Source: Copromyces sp. CBS 386.78 (lineage: Eukaryota; Ascomycota; Sordariomycetes; Sordariales; Sordariaceae). From it: DNA of 64,000 nucleotides. The number at the start of each line of letters is the position of its first letter. Within the stretch, counting starts at the first letter, position 1. The stretch is taken from positions 62,001-126,000 of the forward strand of contig MU839104.1 in NCBI GenBank assembly GCA_030685235.1, read 5' to 3'. Under the pieces are notes generated by a model, which was not told where the DNA came from, did no database searches, and was given only the letters and a program-made list of their open reading frames with translations. The translations under genes and the position numbers were made by a program. Of the stretch, positions 35,922-46,436 are shown in pieces.

Positions 35922-36329
35922 TGTGTTGCTGAATGACTCTTTGCAAGTTGCAAATGGAAGAAGTAGAGACGGGAGAGAAAAAAGAGAGAAAACAGAGGCA
36001 AAAACCTCTCGCCAGCGAGCGACTTTTTTTTATATTTACCGAAACGAATTTTCCCCCTGTGATGATATCTGCAGCGAAGTTTTGGGGACGGCACAGGACG
36101 GCGTCAAAATGCGACTGCGGGGTTGACATGTGCCAACAACGATCATGTCAGGGGTTACCTGCAGGGACGATCAGTTGGGGTAGGCTTACAGGAAATCGGT
36201 ATCTCAACAGCGAATATGAGCGACGGTATATGCTAATTCTTGTACATATGACACTATGGCCCAACTACTCGTGCCTTTTCTCCTTTCTCACTTCTCTCCC
36301 CAACGTCCCGATCCAACAAACAATTTTCA
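35922..36329. other. Intergenic region upstream of pantothenate synthetase
   Basis: This holds the promoter of the minus-strand synthetase gene and the 3' end of the next minus-strand gene. Nothing else seen. Confidence 0.6.
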
Positions 36330-38363
36330 TCAATACATATGACTCCTCCTCTTACCCCCCGGCATCGGTGTCCCCGCAATCGGCGAAGGTACAAACGCAG
36401 ATGATGCCGCCGAATTCCTTGCCGTGGACAACGGCGACGGCTGTTTCATCCATGTAACCGGCCTGGACGACGAAGGACGAGATACTGGTTCTGGACATGA
36501 TCCCCCAAGAGCTTCATACAAAGCCTTTGCCGCCATGGGTGGTGGTGATACCTCCGAAACCGTCGACCTTTTGCTCCCACCACACCCACAAGCCTCTTTA
36601 TCCCACTGTCCCGCTCCCTTCTTACCACCACATCCACAAGCCTCCTTATCCCATTTTCCCGCTGTCGACGTCGACATCTTACTATCCCGACATCCACAAG
36701 CTTCTTTATCCCACTGCCCCGCTCCCTTCTTCGATGTCTTACTGCCATCACACCCACAAGCTTCTTTATCCCATTGTGATGCTCGCTTCCCAGATCTTCC
36801 AGCGGCACTCCTAGAAGGATTCCGACTCAGACTCAGGAGCTCCGCCGTGCTGCTATTCCTGTTATTCCTCACCGTCACTATCTCCGGTTTCTGGGGTTTC
36901 GGTGAGAGATGCACAACCCTCGCTGTAGCCGGGTACGCAGCCCCAGACATGATGGGCGTCGCCCGCCCCGGGGTAGGGTACGCCAGCGCAGTGGCTTGGT
37001 AGATGCTGCCCGCGTTGCTAGCGGCACTTCCTCGGCAGGAGTAATCATCCCAGGCAGACGAGAAGCTCGACCCACGCGAGATGGACGAGTGACCACCGAG
37101 ACTAGCAGCATCACCGCCGAGGCTGATAGGACTAACGGGATTGTGACCGGGACGGGGACATGTGGCGCCGGCGCCGCTGACGGGTTGTCGCACTGAATTG
37201 TTGGTGACTGTGGCGGCACCTTTGATGGGCCATGGCGATGTTCGTCCGATGGTGTCACTAGTGCTGCTACTGCTGTCATCGAAGGGGTAACAGTCCTTGT
37301 CTGAAAGCTTTCCGGCATTCTTTGAGGTGGAAAGGTGGCTGGTAGAGGAAGCACTGTGGCGCTTTCTGTTGTCTTTGCGCTTGCGCCAGAAAAAGAAGAC
37401 GATGGCGCCTATGACCACGAGACCAGCTGAGGAGTCGGTGGAGAACACGGTCAGTGAGTTTGTTCAAGTGAGAAGTGCGAGTGAAGACACTTACCTATAT
37501 GCCCGCCAATGATAGCTCCCTTGTTTCGTCCGCCTGACGAGGTCTTTTTTTCTCCTTCAGAGGAGATTGCACCATCCACTTGGTTGGTACTTGAGGTAGG
37601 TAAGATGCTTGGGAGAGAGGTGGTAGTAGAGAGTCCAGCCTCGCTGGTTAATGTTTGTTCTATATTATTGTCAGCAACGACCTACAACCGTCCAATACAA
37701 AAAGGGATCAGGCTTAAACAATACTAAAACACACCTGATGTCATTGTCCCATCCACGACCGTGATTTGTATCTCACCTATGGTCCTTGTTGCTCTTGTTG
37801 GTGGTGGATGGTCATCTGTAAAGTCATTGGTGGTACCGCCATGACCCAGCGCCGGGCCTCCTTTGGATCCAGTCGAATTGACTACCGTTGTTGCTTCGGC
37901 AGACGATTCCTGGGCAGGACTCTCATTAGAGCCCGCCACATTCGTTGACTTAACCGGTGGGGTAGTCGGGACCGTATCCGTTTCGGAGTTGGCGCTTGTT
38001 GTCACCGGTGGTGTTGAACTGACCGACATTGAAGTTTCTGCAGGGGTTGTTTCCGGAATTGACGATACGGCATCACTAGATCCTGTGGTTTCGCCTGATT
38101 CCAAACTATCTGGTTTTACTGTTAACGATGTGTCAGCATGGGGAATTGAGTTTTTGTGTCCACTGCTTCCGCCAGTTGGCAGAATAGTATTGACAGATGA
38201 GCTTGGGTTTCCATTGATTCCAGCGGGCTTTACTCCTTTTGCAGAGCTAGTCGTTTGCCCTTGACTCCGGGTAGAAGTTGTGCTTTCAGACACAGTTGCT
38301 GTACCCTTTGTAGCACCAGAGGTTAAAGCCTGCTGAAGGTTTTTCGGGGTAAAGCTGGCACTA
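36330..38363 (-). CDS. Single-pass membrane protein with Ser/Thr-rich ectodomain and tandem WDKEACGC repeats (5' end uncertain)
   Basis: Three minus-strand exons join in frame: from about 38363 to 37735, 37659-37495, and 37426-36330; introns are 75 and 68 nt (GTGTGT and GTAAGT donors). The N-terminal part is Ser/Thr-rich (ectodomain, likely O-glycosylated). The exon 2/3 join creates a transmembrane helix typical of fungal stalk proteins (GAIIGGHIAGLVVIGAIVFF) followed by a basic stop-transfer WRKRKDNRKRH. The cytosolic tail is Ser-rich and carries four near-identical units, [QK]WDKEACGC, spaced 16, 20 and 20 residues apart, separated by GSK/KKGAG linkers. I know no family with this repeat. 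The start codon was not located; the exons at 38447-39523 may belong to this gene or to another. Confidence 0.6.
36583..36774 (-). repeat. Four-copy coding repeat (WDKEACGC units)
   Basis: On the plus strand the unit ca[ct]ccacaagc[ct]tc recurs, starting at about 36583, 36631, 36691 and 36751 (spacing 48, 60 and 60 bp, all multiples of three). Each encodes WDKEACGC on the minus strand. Silent third-position differences are present while the residues are conserved, suggesting selection on the peptide. Confidence 0.85.
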
Positions 38364-38424
38364 CTCGCGATACATGTTCATCTTTATGGTCAGTCTGGCT
38401 GTTCGCTCTGAGGGAAGAAAAGCA

Positions 38425-39523
38425 TTAGGGAAATGGATACACATACATGATAGTGTTTACCGTAGACTCATCGTTGAGGGCATCCCCGGTTGAGTCCGGC
38501 GTGGCCTCACCAGATTGATCTTCGAGACTGGTGAATCCAGTGATGGAAGACATGGATCTCTTACCTAAAAGCGAAGTACGGTTTTGTAAACCGAACGGTA
38601 AAAGCAATGAATTGTAACCTGATCGGGCTTTCTTACCGTCATCCGCCATCGGGCTCGCAGTCACCCTTTGCAAAGGATCCGTTGTGGTCGTGTGCTCTTG
38701 GGAAGAAACCCAACTTGATTCCGGTGCATTTCCAAGGAGTAGGTCTGGGGTGCTAACAATTCCAGCGAAAGAGCTCTTACCTGTATATTGTGATTCATCA
38801 TACAGTGATGCATGGTTTTCTATAATTTCTAGACCCGGAGGGGACCATTGACCCGTAAGCCATGGGTTAATAGGATTGTTGTCCCCCTTTGATTTGCCTC
38901 CCTCCTCGTTCTCGTTCCGGTCGTTATTCGCGGATTGATCTTCATCGGCAACCCCATCATCGCCCGCATCGGGGTCGCTATCGTTACCCGAATCGTCCCG
39001 GGACCCCGAGTCGTTACTTTGATCTTCGTCTCGATCTGTGATTTGTTGATGAGAACTGTGTCTTCTCCTTAGGAGTTCCGACGGAGACATGCTTTGTCCT
39101 CGGCTGCCGGCTCTGTCATTCGATGGATATGTCGCTGTCGTCACTGTTGGTGCCGCATCGCCATGTTGCCTGATTCCCATCTTCATCATTGATGCAGTCG
39201 GTCGTCAACCTCAAGGCTCCCAATGCCTTGTTCTCCTACTGCGTCGTTCGTGTTGGAAAGGAGGGAAAAGGTTCAGTAGGGGTCTGGTAAAAGTGTGTCC
39301 GAACCACATCAGTTGACTGACTGTTAGTAAATCTCCTTGGAAAAGAAGGAATGACAATAATTCCACTAACCAGTTCAAAGTGTGTGCAAGTGCTCCCTCG
39401 AAGAGTATATGTTTGCCCACTCCCCCGGTCGATCACCAGCCGAACATTGGAATCAGTTTTCACATCCCGTCTGTCCGGCCTTAAAAGAACAATCACGAGG
39501 GTGAAGGCGCTAATCGTGGACAT
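38425..39523 (-). CDS. Uncertain exons: Ser/Asp/Asn-rich protein, possibly the 5' part of the WDKEACGC gene
   Basis: A minus-strand frame 39189-38425 is highly acidic and Ser/Asn-rich (DSGSRDDSGNDSDPDAGDDG) with a Ser/Thr-rich continuation. Farther upstream, 39523 opens with MSTISAFTLVIVLLRPDRRD, a short hydrophobic start, followed by a possible 54-nt in-frame intron (39370-39317). Within 39189-38425 several GTAAGA sequences occur in frame, one with a matching TAG 72 nt later, so further introns are likely. A GTATGT donor at 38446 could splice to 38363, but that acceptor would be GAG, which is rare. One gene or two cannot be decided from sequence. No domain is recognised. Confidence 0.3.
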
Positions 39524-40284
39524 ATAAAGACGAAGAAAGACGCGGCCCAGTCACCGTGAGGCGTTATTAGTTAGAGTGTCGTCTGTACACTGTGGAACAA
39601 AGAGATGCGTACCTCTGACAATATTCGGAATATTTCAAAACAAAGAATATGGACTAGAGAATCGAACGGGACGGGAGCGAAGGCGAGAATAGAACAATGC
39701 ACCAGAAGGCCGCAAGCCGGGCATGTTACCTGTCCCTGGCTGTTCATATCAATTGTTCGTTTCCGCAAATATCAGTTGTTGAAGGGAGTTTCGTCATTTT
39801 TGGTCGCTGCTTCGTTCGCTCGAGAAAAGTCCATCATGGATCATGATGGTGATTGAAAGAAGACCTGTTTGTTATTGTCCGTCCGGCCCCTGTTACTGCC
39901 TGGCAGCCTGGGGCGATGCTTGTAAAAGCCATTGTAGATGAATAAACACCGAAACGTGCTTGTTCTCTTTTCTGCGCATTTCAGGCTGTCGGGTAACTTG
40001 GCTCGGAGGTCTTTCTGGATCCACAAGTTTGACAATGCTCATGATGGTATTTCAAAGCTTCAGTGGGATTGTAGGGCTTCGCCTAAGTGCAGGCCATCAG
40101 GAACGATGCCGAGGATGCTTGGGACTTACCTCTGAAGGTTCATCGTCACATGACGGGAACCTCATTGACGGCCCTTCTGCCGCCATAACGGAGACGACCG
40201 TAAGTTGCCCACTGATATCTTCCAGCGCATCCGTCTTGTTAGATTTCTTTCAAGTATACCGTCACATTGTGCCGGCCACTCATC
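39524..40284. other. Intergenic region, no supported gene
   Basis: Short frames on both strands (for example 39605-39856 and 39960-40496) show no domain. The latter overlaps the next gene in a different frame. Confidence 0.45.
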
Positions 40285-41234
40285 ATGTCCGTGTTTCCAG
40301 CCGCTCCTTGCCTCGAGCCACAACCGCAACCACAGGTGCCAGCGGCTGGTCCAAGCATGCTCCGCCGCAACCTAAAGATCTTCATCCTTCTCGTCTTGAA
40401 GCCCAAATGCTCAACTTGCTCTCGCCTTCCCGCTCTCCTCCTACACTGCTTCTTCGCCCTATCCCTCTACCGTCCTGCGATGTGCTGGTACGTTAGTGAG
40501 TGTGACGCTCTGATATCGCAGATTCTCGACTTTGCGTGGGTGTTCATGCTCATGGAGCTTTTGGTCTTCTTTCAAAGGGCACTCCTAACCGCGTTCCATG
40601 AGTATCGCCGGCTGTTGCAACAGGAGCGCGATGAAGACGGCACCGAGGAGAACGAGGCACAATTCTGTGACGTTTGTGACCCAGCCCGCTCGCAAGCTTC
40701 CCGACCTGATGGTTTAACAACAGCTGAAGCACTTGCCTTCCTGCGCGTCTTGGTTGTGTTGAAGCTCGTTTTCTCATTGATGATGAACACGGAGTTCCTG
40801 TTTACTGTCGAGCCTGGCCAGCGTATATATACGGGAGCTTTCAGTCATATCAACGGAGGGCTCATGACATCGAAAAACTCTCATCCTGGTCCGCTAGAGA
40901 GACATATGTGGCAAGTGATTGAGCTATCAATAATGAACTGGCAGGCGTGGCAGATCCTGGTGCGTGGATATGTTTGGGAATGGGATTGGCTGTGGGTATG
41001 TTTTTCTTCGTTCATGCGACCACTGGATTAGTTTGGCAGTTGAGGGATCATGAGGGTGTCAACAACGAGAGGGGAGAAGACCTCGAAACGGGCGGTTCTG
41101 CTGCTGTTGAAGCTGGTGTTGCCATTTCGTCCCCTGTCTTTGGACCTGGGTTGCAAAACGAAATACAAAGCGAATATTTGGAACAACACCAAAGCCCTGT
41201 AACCGAAGACATCGACGGCGCAGGACAGCAATAG
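40285..41234 (+). CDS. Putative multi-pass membrane protein, function unknown
   Basis: The ATG at 40285 (MSVFPAAPCLEPQPQPQVPA) opens a frame to 40995. A GTATGT donor at 40996 and GGCAG acceptor at 41038-41039 define a 44-nt intron, and exon 2 (41040-41234) continues in frame for a total of 301 residues. Three or four hydrophobic segments are visible: LKIFILLVL, LPALLLHCFFALSLY, FAWVFMLMELLVFF, and FLRVLVVLKLVFSLMM. A cytosolic-looking acidic loop separates them (QQERDEDGTEENEAQ), and the C-terminal tail is polar. The intron is short but joins cleanly, whereas without it the frame ends after WLWVCFSSF. No family is recognised. Confidence 0.45.
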
Positions 41235-41296
41235 CCAGCAGACGACTCCGCTATGAAACGAACCGTCTTTTCTGTGTACGGCGAGCGAGGCCCGCA

Positions 41297-41569
41297 GTGG
41301 TTCTCGGCTCTTTGGATCCTTTATTGGGCTTTGGACTCGGAGTCGAAGGTAAACCCATGGTCGATGATCATCTTACCAATGATGTCGTGTTTTTGGTGTT
41401 GTTGGGCCTTGGACTTGTACTGGCAATCCTGTTGATCTGGACGCGGAGTCGTGCCTGGAACCGGAGAGTCGCGATGTTATGGCTGATTTGGTTCGTTTTA
41501 TGGCTGACTATGCCCGCGATGTCTCCTTTCGACTTCTACTTCGACTGGTTCCTGAACTCATCTTCGTAG
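41297..41569 (+). CDS. Short hydrophobic reading frame, possible exon or separate gene
   Basis: From about 41297 a frame encodes two strong hydrophobic segments (VVFLVLLGLGLVLAILLIW and MLWLIWFVLWLTMPAM) separated by RSRAWNRR, ending FYFDWFLNSSS. No ATG opens it except M at 41357 (MVDDHLTND). A CCCGCAG acceptor at 41290-41296 hints at a 3' exon of the upstream membrane-protein gene, but I found no donor with the right phase. Low certainty. Confidence 0.3.
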   Translation: MVLGSLDPLLGFGLGVEGKPMVDDHLTNDVVFLVLLGLGLVLAILLIWTRSRAWNRRVAMLWLIWFVLWLTMPAMSPFDFYFDWFLNSSS

Positions 41570-42242
41570 TTGACTGCCTTTGAGGTCGGTGAAACATAGA
41601 GGTCGCCTGCGTGCATTGTTCTTCCCATGTCGTCTCGAGGCATGATTTTTGTTCGTAAAAACTTCGAAATCGAAAATGAACGGAGAAAAGTAGAACTGGA
41701 ATCCTGTGCGCACAGAAAATTACGAGAAATCCAATCCAGCATGAGCCACTTGCTCCTACATACTTTATGCGACATGATTATCAAATTTCGTAGTGCATGC
41801 AGCCGGGTCTCAAGGCGCTTGCCAAAACTGAAGCCGCTCCTTCTCCCAGGTGAAACGTTCAGAAGAGAAGGAGCAAGGGGGAAAGAGGGAAAGTATCTGC
41901 CAAAACTTTGCTCCACGCGGAATTCGCGCCTGCCCGACTGCCGCAAGGAATTCTCAGCTCGAACTTTTGAGACAAGGGACAAAAGGGGAAAATAAAACCG
42001 CAGAGAGCGAGAAAATTTAATGCAAAAATAGCAAGTGAAAGATGACATTCCCGTATGAGCAAACCTAAAATGCCACGAAGTAAACAAACCCCCTTTTCCA
42101 CTTTCCACGCTGACGGAGCCCTTGACCCTGTAGCTCCACCACACAACTACAAATTTTCTTTTCCTTCCCCGCATTTCTACTGCACATTCATAACCATGAC
42201 ATCTTGTCGAACATTCATCAAACAATCGGAAGCCATCCTTCA
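41570..42242. other. Intergenic region upstream of the tRNA gene
   Basis: No supported gene. The long minus frame 42411-41536 passes through the tRNA gene and shows no domain. Confidence 0.5.
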
Positions 42243-42335
42243 TCGGGTATGGTGTAGCGGTAACATCGTTGACTCTCACTTGTTTACAAGTGTCTGTTTT
42301 CTCAACAGCCCCGGGTTCGACTCCCGGTATCCGAG
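42243..42335 (+). tRNA. tRNA-Glu (anticodon CTC) with a 22-nt intron
   Basis: All four arms fold. The acceptor stem TCGGGTA pairs with TATCCGA, discriminator G at 42335. The D arm GTGT/ACAT follows. The anticodon stem GTTGA pairs with TCAAC around loop CT-CTC-A-[intron]-C, and the T arm is CCGGG-TTCGACT-CCCGG. The anticodon CTC (42275-42277) reads GAG codons. The intron lies at the canonical place, one base after the anticodon (42279-42300), to be removed by the tRNA splicing endonuclease. The internal B box GGTTCGACTCC is intact. A TTTTT terminator follows at 42362. CCA is not encoded, as normal for nuclear tRNA genes. Confidence 0.95.
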
Positions 42336-42361
42336 CGATAACGATCAACCTTCTGGTTCTC

Positions 42362-42366
42362 TTTTT
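42362..42366 (+). terminator. Pol III terminator of tRNA-Glu
   Basis: A T(5) run lies 27 nt after the tRNA 3' end; a longer T(8) run follows shortly after. Confidence 0.6.
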
Positions 42367-42794
42367 GACTTTTTTTCTCCTCTTTTCTTTTTTGGTTCTC
42401 AACTTTGGCAACGCATATCGTCCGTCTCCTTTGCATCCTGCCTGACATCAATTTTTCCTTTGGATCCCTCCAAAGCACAAACAAGAGAACACGAAAGACT
42501 TTGGCTGTTGATAAGTACCGTAGGGGACAAATAGAGAAAATGGACGATACAAGCACGGTTGATGAGAACTAAATCACAACACAACATCACCATAGACATT
42601 TTCAGAAACATATCCGTGCAATCACGATTAGGAAAGAGAACAAATGTTGGATGCAGAGGGCGCCAACATGGCTAGCCCATTCCCGAATCTATTCATGAAT
42701 ATCCATAAACCGCAAACCATAAAAACAGCCAACTCCCGGAATTTTGATTTACCCCGAAACCCAAGCCCATTCAAATTCACATTCGAAACACATC
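42367..42794. other. Intergenic region between tRNA-Glu and the NMD3 3' end
   Basis: No supported feature beyond T runs that may act as back-up terminators. Confidence 0.55.
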
Positions 42795-44414
42795 CTACTC
42801 CTTATCCTTGATCTCCATCTCCTCAAAGTCATCAAGGAGCTCGTCCATGCTGATCTTGGGGCCATCCTCCTCAGCCTCCGTCATCATGTCCGTATCGGCA
42901 ATGCTCATGGCATCCGCCTCCCTCTTGATCTTGAGCGAGTTCTTGTACAGAGCAAGAGCAGCACGGAGTTCCTCGTCCTCCTCGACATCGCGCAAGAACA
43001 TCTCGTACTCGGCATCCATCTTGGCCTGGTCCTTGTCCTTGGGCAGCAGCTCGCCCTCGTCCTTGGCCATGCGCTTGAGCTTCCAGTTTCTCTTTCTGTT
43101 GCGGCGGCGGTTGGGGAAGTGCTTCTTGACGAGGATGACGTCGGGGATCATGGATCCGTAGGCCTTGGAGGCCTCGATGGCCTCGAGGTCGTCCGAGTTG
43201 AAGTTGGTGCCCTCGAGCATGTACCCCAGAACCGAGTCACCGGCGCGGAGGAGCTGGCCGAGATGTGTGCGGGTGAAGTAGACGTTGTCGTTGACGCCGA
43301 GATCAGAGGCACGAGCGACCTGGACCTCGGAGAGGAGCCACTTGCCTTTTCGTACGCCCGTGGGCTCAATATCCATGACGATAAACTCAACGAGATCGGG
43401 GGTGCCGGCGAGAGGGTGGAAGGGAGCGCGCCAGTAGATATCGGCGCTAACTTCGGCGGTCTGGAGGGTGTTGGGGTCGAGGAGGTTGACGGATGTTCCT
43501 ATCCTGTGGCAAAGGACAAGGGGAGAAATGTTGCCAATCGACTTGGCGAGTTTGAGAGGAAGGGCGACCAAATCATCTCTGCAAACAGGCACGATTTCGA
43601 CGGAGTAGTTGTACTTGTACGACTTGTTGCCGGTATGTGTATCCGCGGAAATAAGATGCCTCGACTCCTTGGTGAGAACTGGTACGACCGACTTGAGGAA
43701 GCTGATGAATCCCTCGGCCTGGTTCTTCTGGGCAAAGTAGAAATCGATACCGTCCTTCTCCTCCTTGATGTTGATGGCGTCGCGATGCGCCTGGTGCTTG
43801 AGAATGAGCTGTTCGAGGAAAAGGAAGGTTCTCTTGTGGGTGACCTTTTGGCGGACCTGTACGGCGGCGCGCCAGACGTTGGCTGTATATGACTTGGCGC
43901 AGTCCTTGCACTGCTGGCTGGCGACAACATAGGTGACCTCGAAACTTTGCTGCATCAACACACCATCCGCAACCTGATCCTGAACTGTGACCTGAACCTT
44001 GATTCTTCGCGAATGGGGTTCTGTCCAAATAAACCTGGCGTCTGTAATGCGGACCTTGCCCAAATTCCTCAACCTCTTCAAGCATAGTGACAACAACTCT
44101 CTCGATTCGGGGGCGGCGGTGACCCAACTGGCGGGGGGTAGGAGCCATCTGTCGCAATCTTTGCAGAAATGGATGGTGGCCTCGCGCTGGATGCCCTGGG
44201 AGATATCGACGGTGGACTTGATGCAGTCGTAGCAGAGAGCGCCGGCAGAGGATGTGCCATCGATGGGAGCACCGCAGTTGCAGCAGAGAATGCTATTGTT
44301 TGTGTCAGCGATTATCTTTGTGAAAGGGCCCGCAATTCGAGTCAAAACTCACGTAGCGCCTGTCCTGGCAGAGCCCATCAACGGGGCCATGCCCATGGGT
44401 TGGTCGAGATCCAT
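42795..44414 (-). CDS. nmd3: 60S ribosomal export protein NMD3
   Basis: Exon 1 (44414-44353, MDLDQPMGMAPLMGS...) and exon 2 (44292-42795) join across a 60-nt GTGAGT...TAG intron into 519 residues. The N-terminus has the family's four CxxC zinc-binding pairs: ILCCNCGAP, ALCYDCIKS, HFCKDCDRW and QQCKDCAKS. The central part includes YFAQKNQAEGFISFLKSVVP and PLVLCHRIGTSVNLLDP. The C-terminal region has a basic nuclear signal (RRRNRKRNWKLKR) and a leucine-rich export signal near the end (ISMDELLDDFEEMEI). NMD3 bridges the nascent 60S subunit to the exportin Crm1 and is released in the cytoplasm by Lsg1. Length and layout match yeast Nmd3 (518 residues). Confidence 0.97.
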
Positions 44415-45057
44415 GATTAATGAGGTTGTGGTTTGCGACGAGATATGAATCGGGGTATCAATTGTAATAACAAAACAAATGTCGCTATGTCGTGAAAAGG
44501 AAAACCTGGGAGTTCCGCAGCAATCACAAGAGACGTTGCTAGCGGATGGGAAGAAATCGACCTTGAAAATTGAATGGACTGGGACTGAGGACGAGTCGCT
44601 GGGGGACCGCTGGGGCGCTGACGGTCGTCAATAAATTTCTTGATGGGCCCAGCACCAACAAATTGCCCCGCGCTGCATTGATAAGCAATTCGTTATCGGC
44701 TATCGGCTATCGGCTATGTGAAGTGTCCAAGAGTACGTACTTCTGTGGCGTTCCACTGCCGGCTTTGCCACACAACCAATCAATCAGCCTCAATCCTAGA
44801 GCTTTAGGTACCTCCGGCCAGCTGCCAGCTCAGCAGTTTTCCCTGGGCAGGGCATCTCTGGCAGGCATCTCCCGTCCACCATTGTTGACATCTTGATCCT
44901 CACAACCGTAAAGTCGTGTTGAGACCATGTGTTTCCATATGACTCATAAAGTTAGATGCTCAACCTGAGGAGATCCATATCTGAGTCTCCATGACTTGGA
45001 GCAGTGACCAAAAATCCTTGAACAAAAGGGCTGGGTAGCTTCACCTCATCCACTAAA
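44415..45057. other. Intergenic region between TTC1-like gene and NMD3
   Basis: This is the NMD3 promoter plus the 3' end of the TTC1-like gene. A small tandem (CTATCGG) triplicate lies near 44697-44717. Nothing else seen. Confidence 0.6.
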
Positions 45058-46004
45058 TCACTTCTTGGCCTCGCCACCACCTCCCCCAAAGTTCAAGCTG
45101 TATCCGCCAGTCTTCTCATCCTTCACCATCTTGAAGGCATCGGTGCTAAGGCCAAATGGCTTAAGCAACCCGTTCCCAAGATCCTTCAACTTGCCCCACA
45201 TCTCCGCAGTCTCCTTCTCCTGAGCAGCCTTGGCCCTGGGCGGCAGTGCTCTGAGCTGCGCCTGGACGAGCTTCCGGTCGGTAGCTGTCAGGTTGGTCAT
45301 GACAGCCAGCTTCTTGTAGTCCTCAATAGCTCCCTCAAGCGTAGACCATCCACCCAACTCGCTTCTTGCCCGGGCCCGGCGCAGCAGAGCCTTGGCCCGT
45401 ATCCTAGCAATGTCCTCTTGCCGCCTCTGGCGGGCGATCTGAGCCTCAGTTTCAACGACAGGAACAGCAGGCCCAGCCGTTGCTGCACCGGCGCTGACGA
45501 TTTCCTCTTCAACCTCGTCCTTCTCCTTCTCTTCCTTCTCAGCAGCCAGCTTATCCTCCCGCTCCAGCTTGTCAAGCAGATTCAGAGCTGTGGTAGCGTG
45601 CGTGACGGCGTCCTTCCACTCTTCCAGCATGAGGTGGCAGGCGGCCACGTTGGAGCGCAGAACGGCCAAGGGGTAGTCCAGGTAGGTTGGACAAACAGCA
45701 ATGGCTTCGTCATATTTGTTGATGGCGGCATCGTATTTGCCCGAGGTGAAGAGGGCGTTTGCCTCTGCTTTGTGGGTGTTGGACTCAGCTACCAATTCCT
45801 ACGCACCGAGGCGGTCAGTCACAGAGGCTTTGGGCATCAAGACTTGAGCGTCTTTGTTGTGGTTGCTTCTGATTCATGGGTACTTGCAGCCTCTTCTTCT
45901 GGTGAGAACTTGATGTCGGCCTGGTTGGCTTCATCGTCTTCTTGCTCAGCTTGACCATCCTTGTCCTTCTTCTCCGGCTTGTGATCAGGGGTTTCGGATC
46001 TCAT
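45058..46004 (-). CDS. Tetratricopeptide repeat protein, TTC1-like
   Basis: Exon 1 (46004-45888) and exon 2 (45798-45058) give 285 residues. Exon 1 encodes an acidic/basic head (MRSETPDHKPEKKDKDG...EEEA). Three TPR units follow: SNTHKAEANALFTSGKYDAA, YPLAVLRSNVAACHLMLEEW, and KALLRRARARSELGGWSTLE. The family tail is LKDLGNGLLKPFGLSTDAFK plus GGYSLNFGG, which is diagnostic of the TTC1 group. An acidic Lys/Glu spacer (EKEEKEKDEVEEE) sits between TPR 2 and 3. Human TTC1 is an Hsp90/Hsp70-binding adaptor that also contacts G-alpha proteins; such a role here is inferred. The intron appears to be GC-AG (GCAAGT donor). A copia element lies 253 bp upstream of the start. Confidence 0.88.
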
Positions 46005-46261
46005 TGTTCAAGGAAGAATTGTTATTGAAACACTATGAGAGATTGCCTGTATCGGAATGGTGGTATCTGTCAGGAGCTCGGAGTGACGGGAGGTTCGCGA
46101 GGAGGAACGTGCGAGACAAGAAGCCGCGGAAGCTGTCAGGAACTTGAAGCGGACAGCGGGCATTTTACGCAGGAGCTTAGGCACGGGAGCTTGGCATCGC
46201 AGGTCTTGGCAAAAGTGGACCTCCACGTCTGCTCATATCGGAATCTGAGATGAGGGAAGAG
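46005..46261. other. Remaining promoter of the TTC1-like gene, cut by a copia insertion
   Basis: Only 257 bp lie between the start codon and the left LTR. The last five bases (AAGAG, 46257-46261) are the target-site duplication. Confidence 0.7.
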
Positions 46262-46436
46262 TATTGAAGCGGAAGATATGGAGCAAGATAAAGATGGGCA
46301 GAATACTTAATTAATTGAAGAGAGAGAGAGGATAGGGGAGTGATCGTAAAGATTACGAATTATATACATACCCAAAGTAGGGAATAATCTAAATAAAATT
46401 TTAATAAAATAAAATAAGATACGAATAGCTTCAACA
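46262..46436 (-). repeat. Copia 3' LTR (left copy)
   Basis: 175 bp, direct repeat of 61564-61738. It carries more G-to-A changes than the right copy (for example AAATAAAATTTTAATAAAAT against AGATAAGATCTTGATAAGAT). Confidence 0.9.

Noticed and set aside
36583..36774. CRISPR-like regular spacing of a repeated unit
   Set aside because: The repeats are in frame, the spacers are conserved coding linkers, and the genome is eukaryotic; it is a protein repeat.
41536..42411. Minus-strand frame of 291 codons
   Set aside because: It runs through the tRNA-Glu gene and its terminator, has no domain and is rich in basic low-complexity sequence.
42744..43892. 382-codon plus-strand frame
   Set aside because: It is the antisense shadow of NMD3; the minus-strand frame has the zinc motifs and family signatures.
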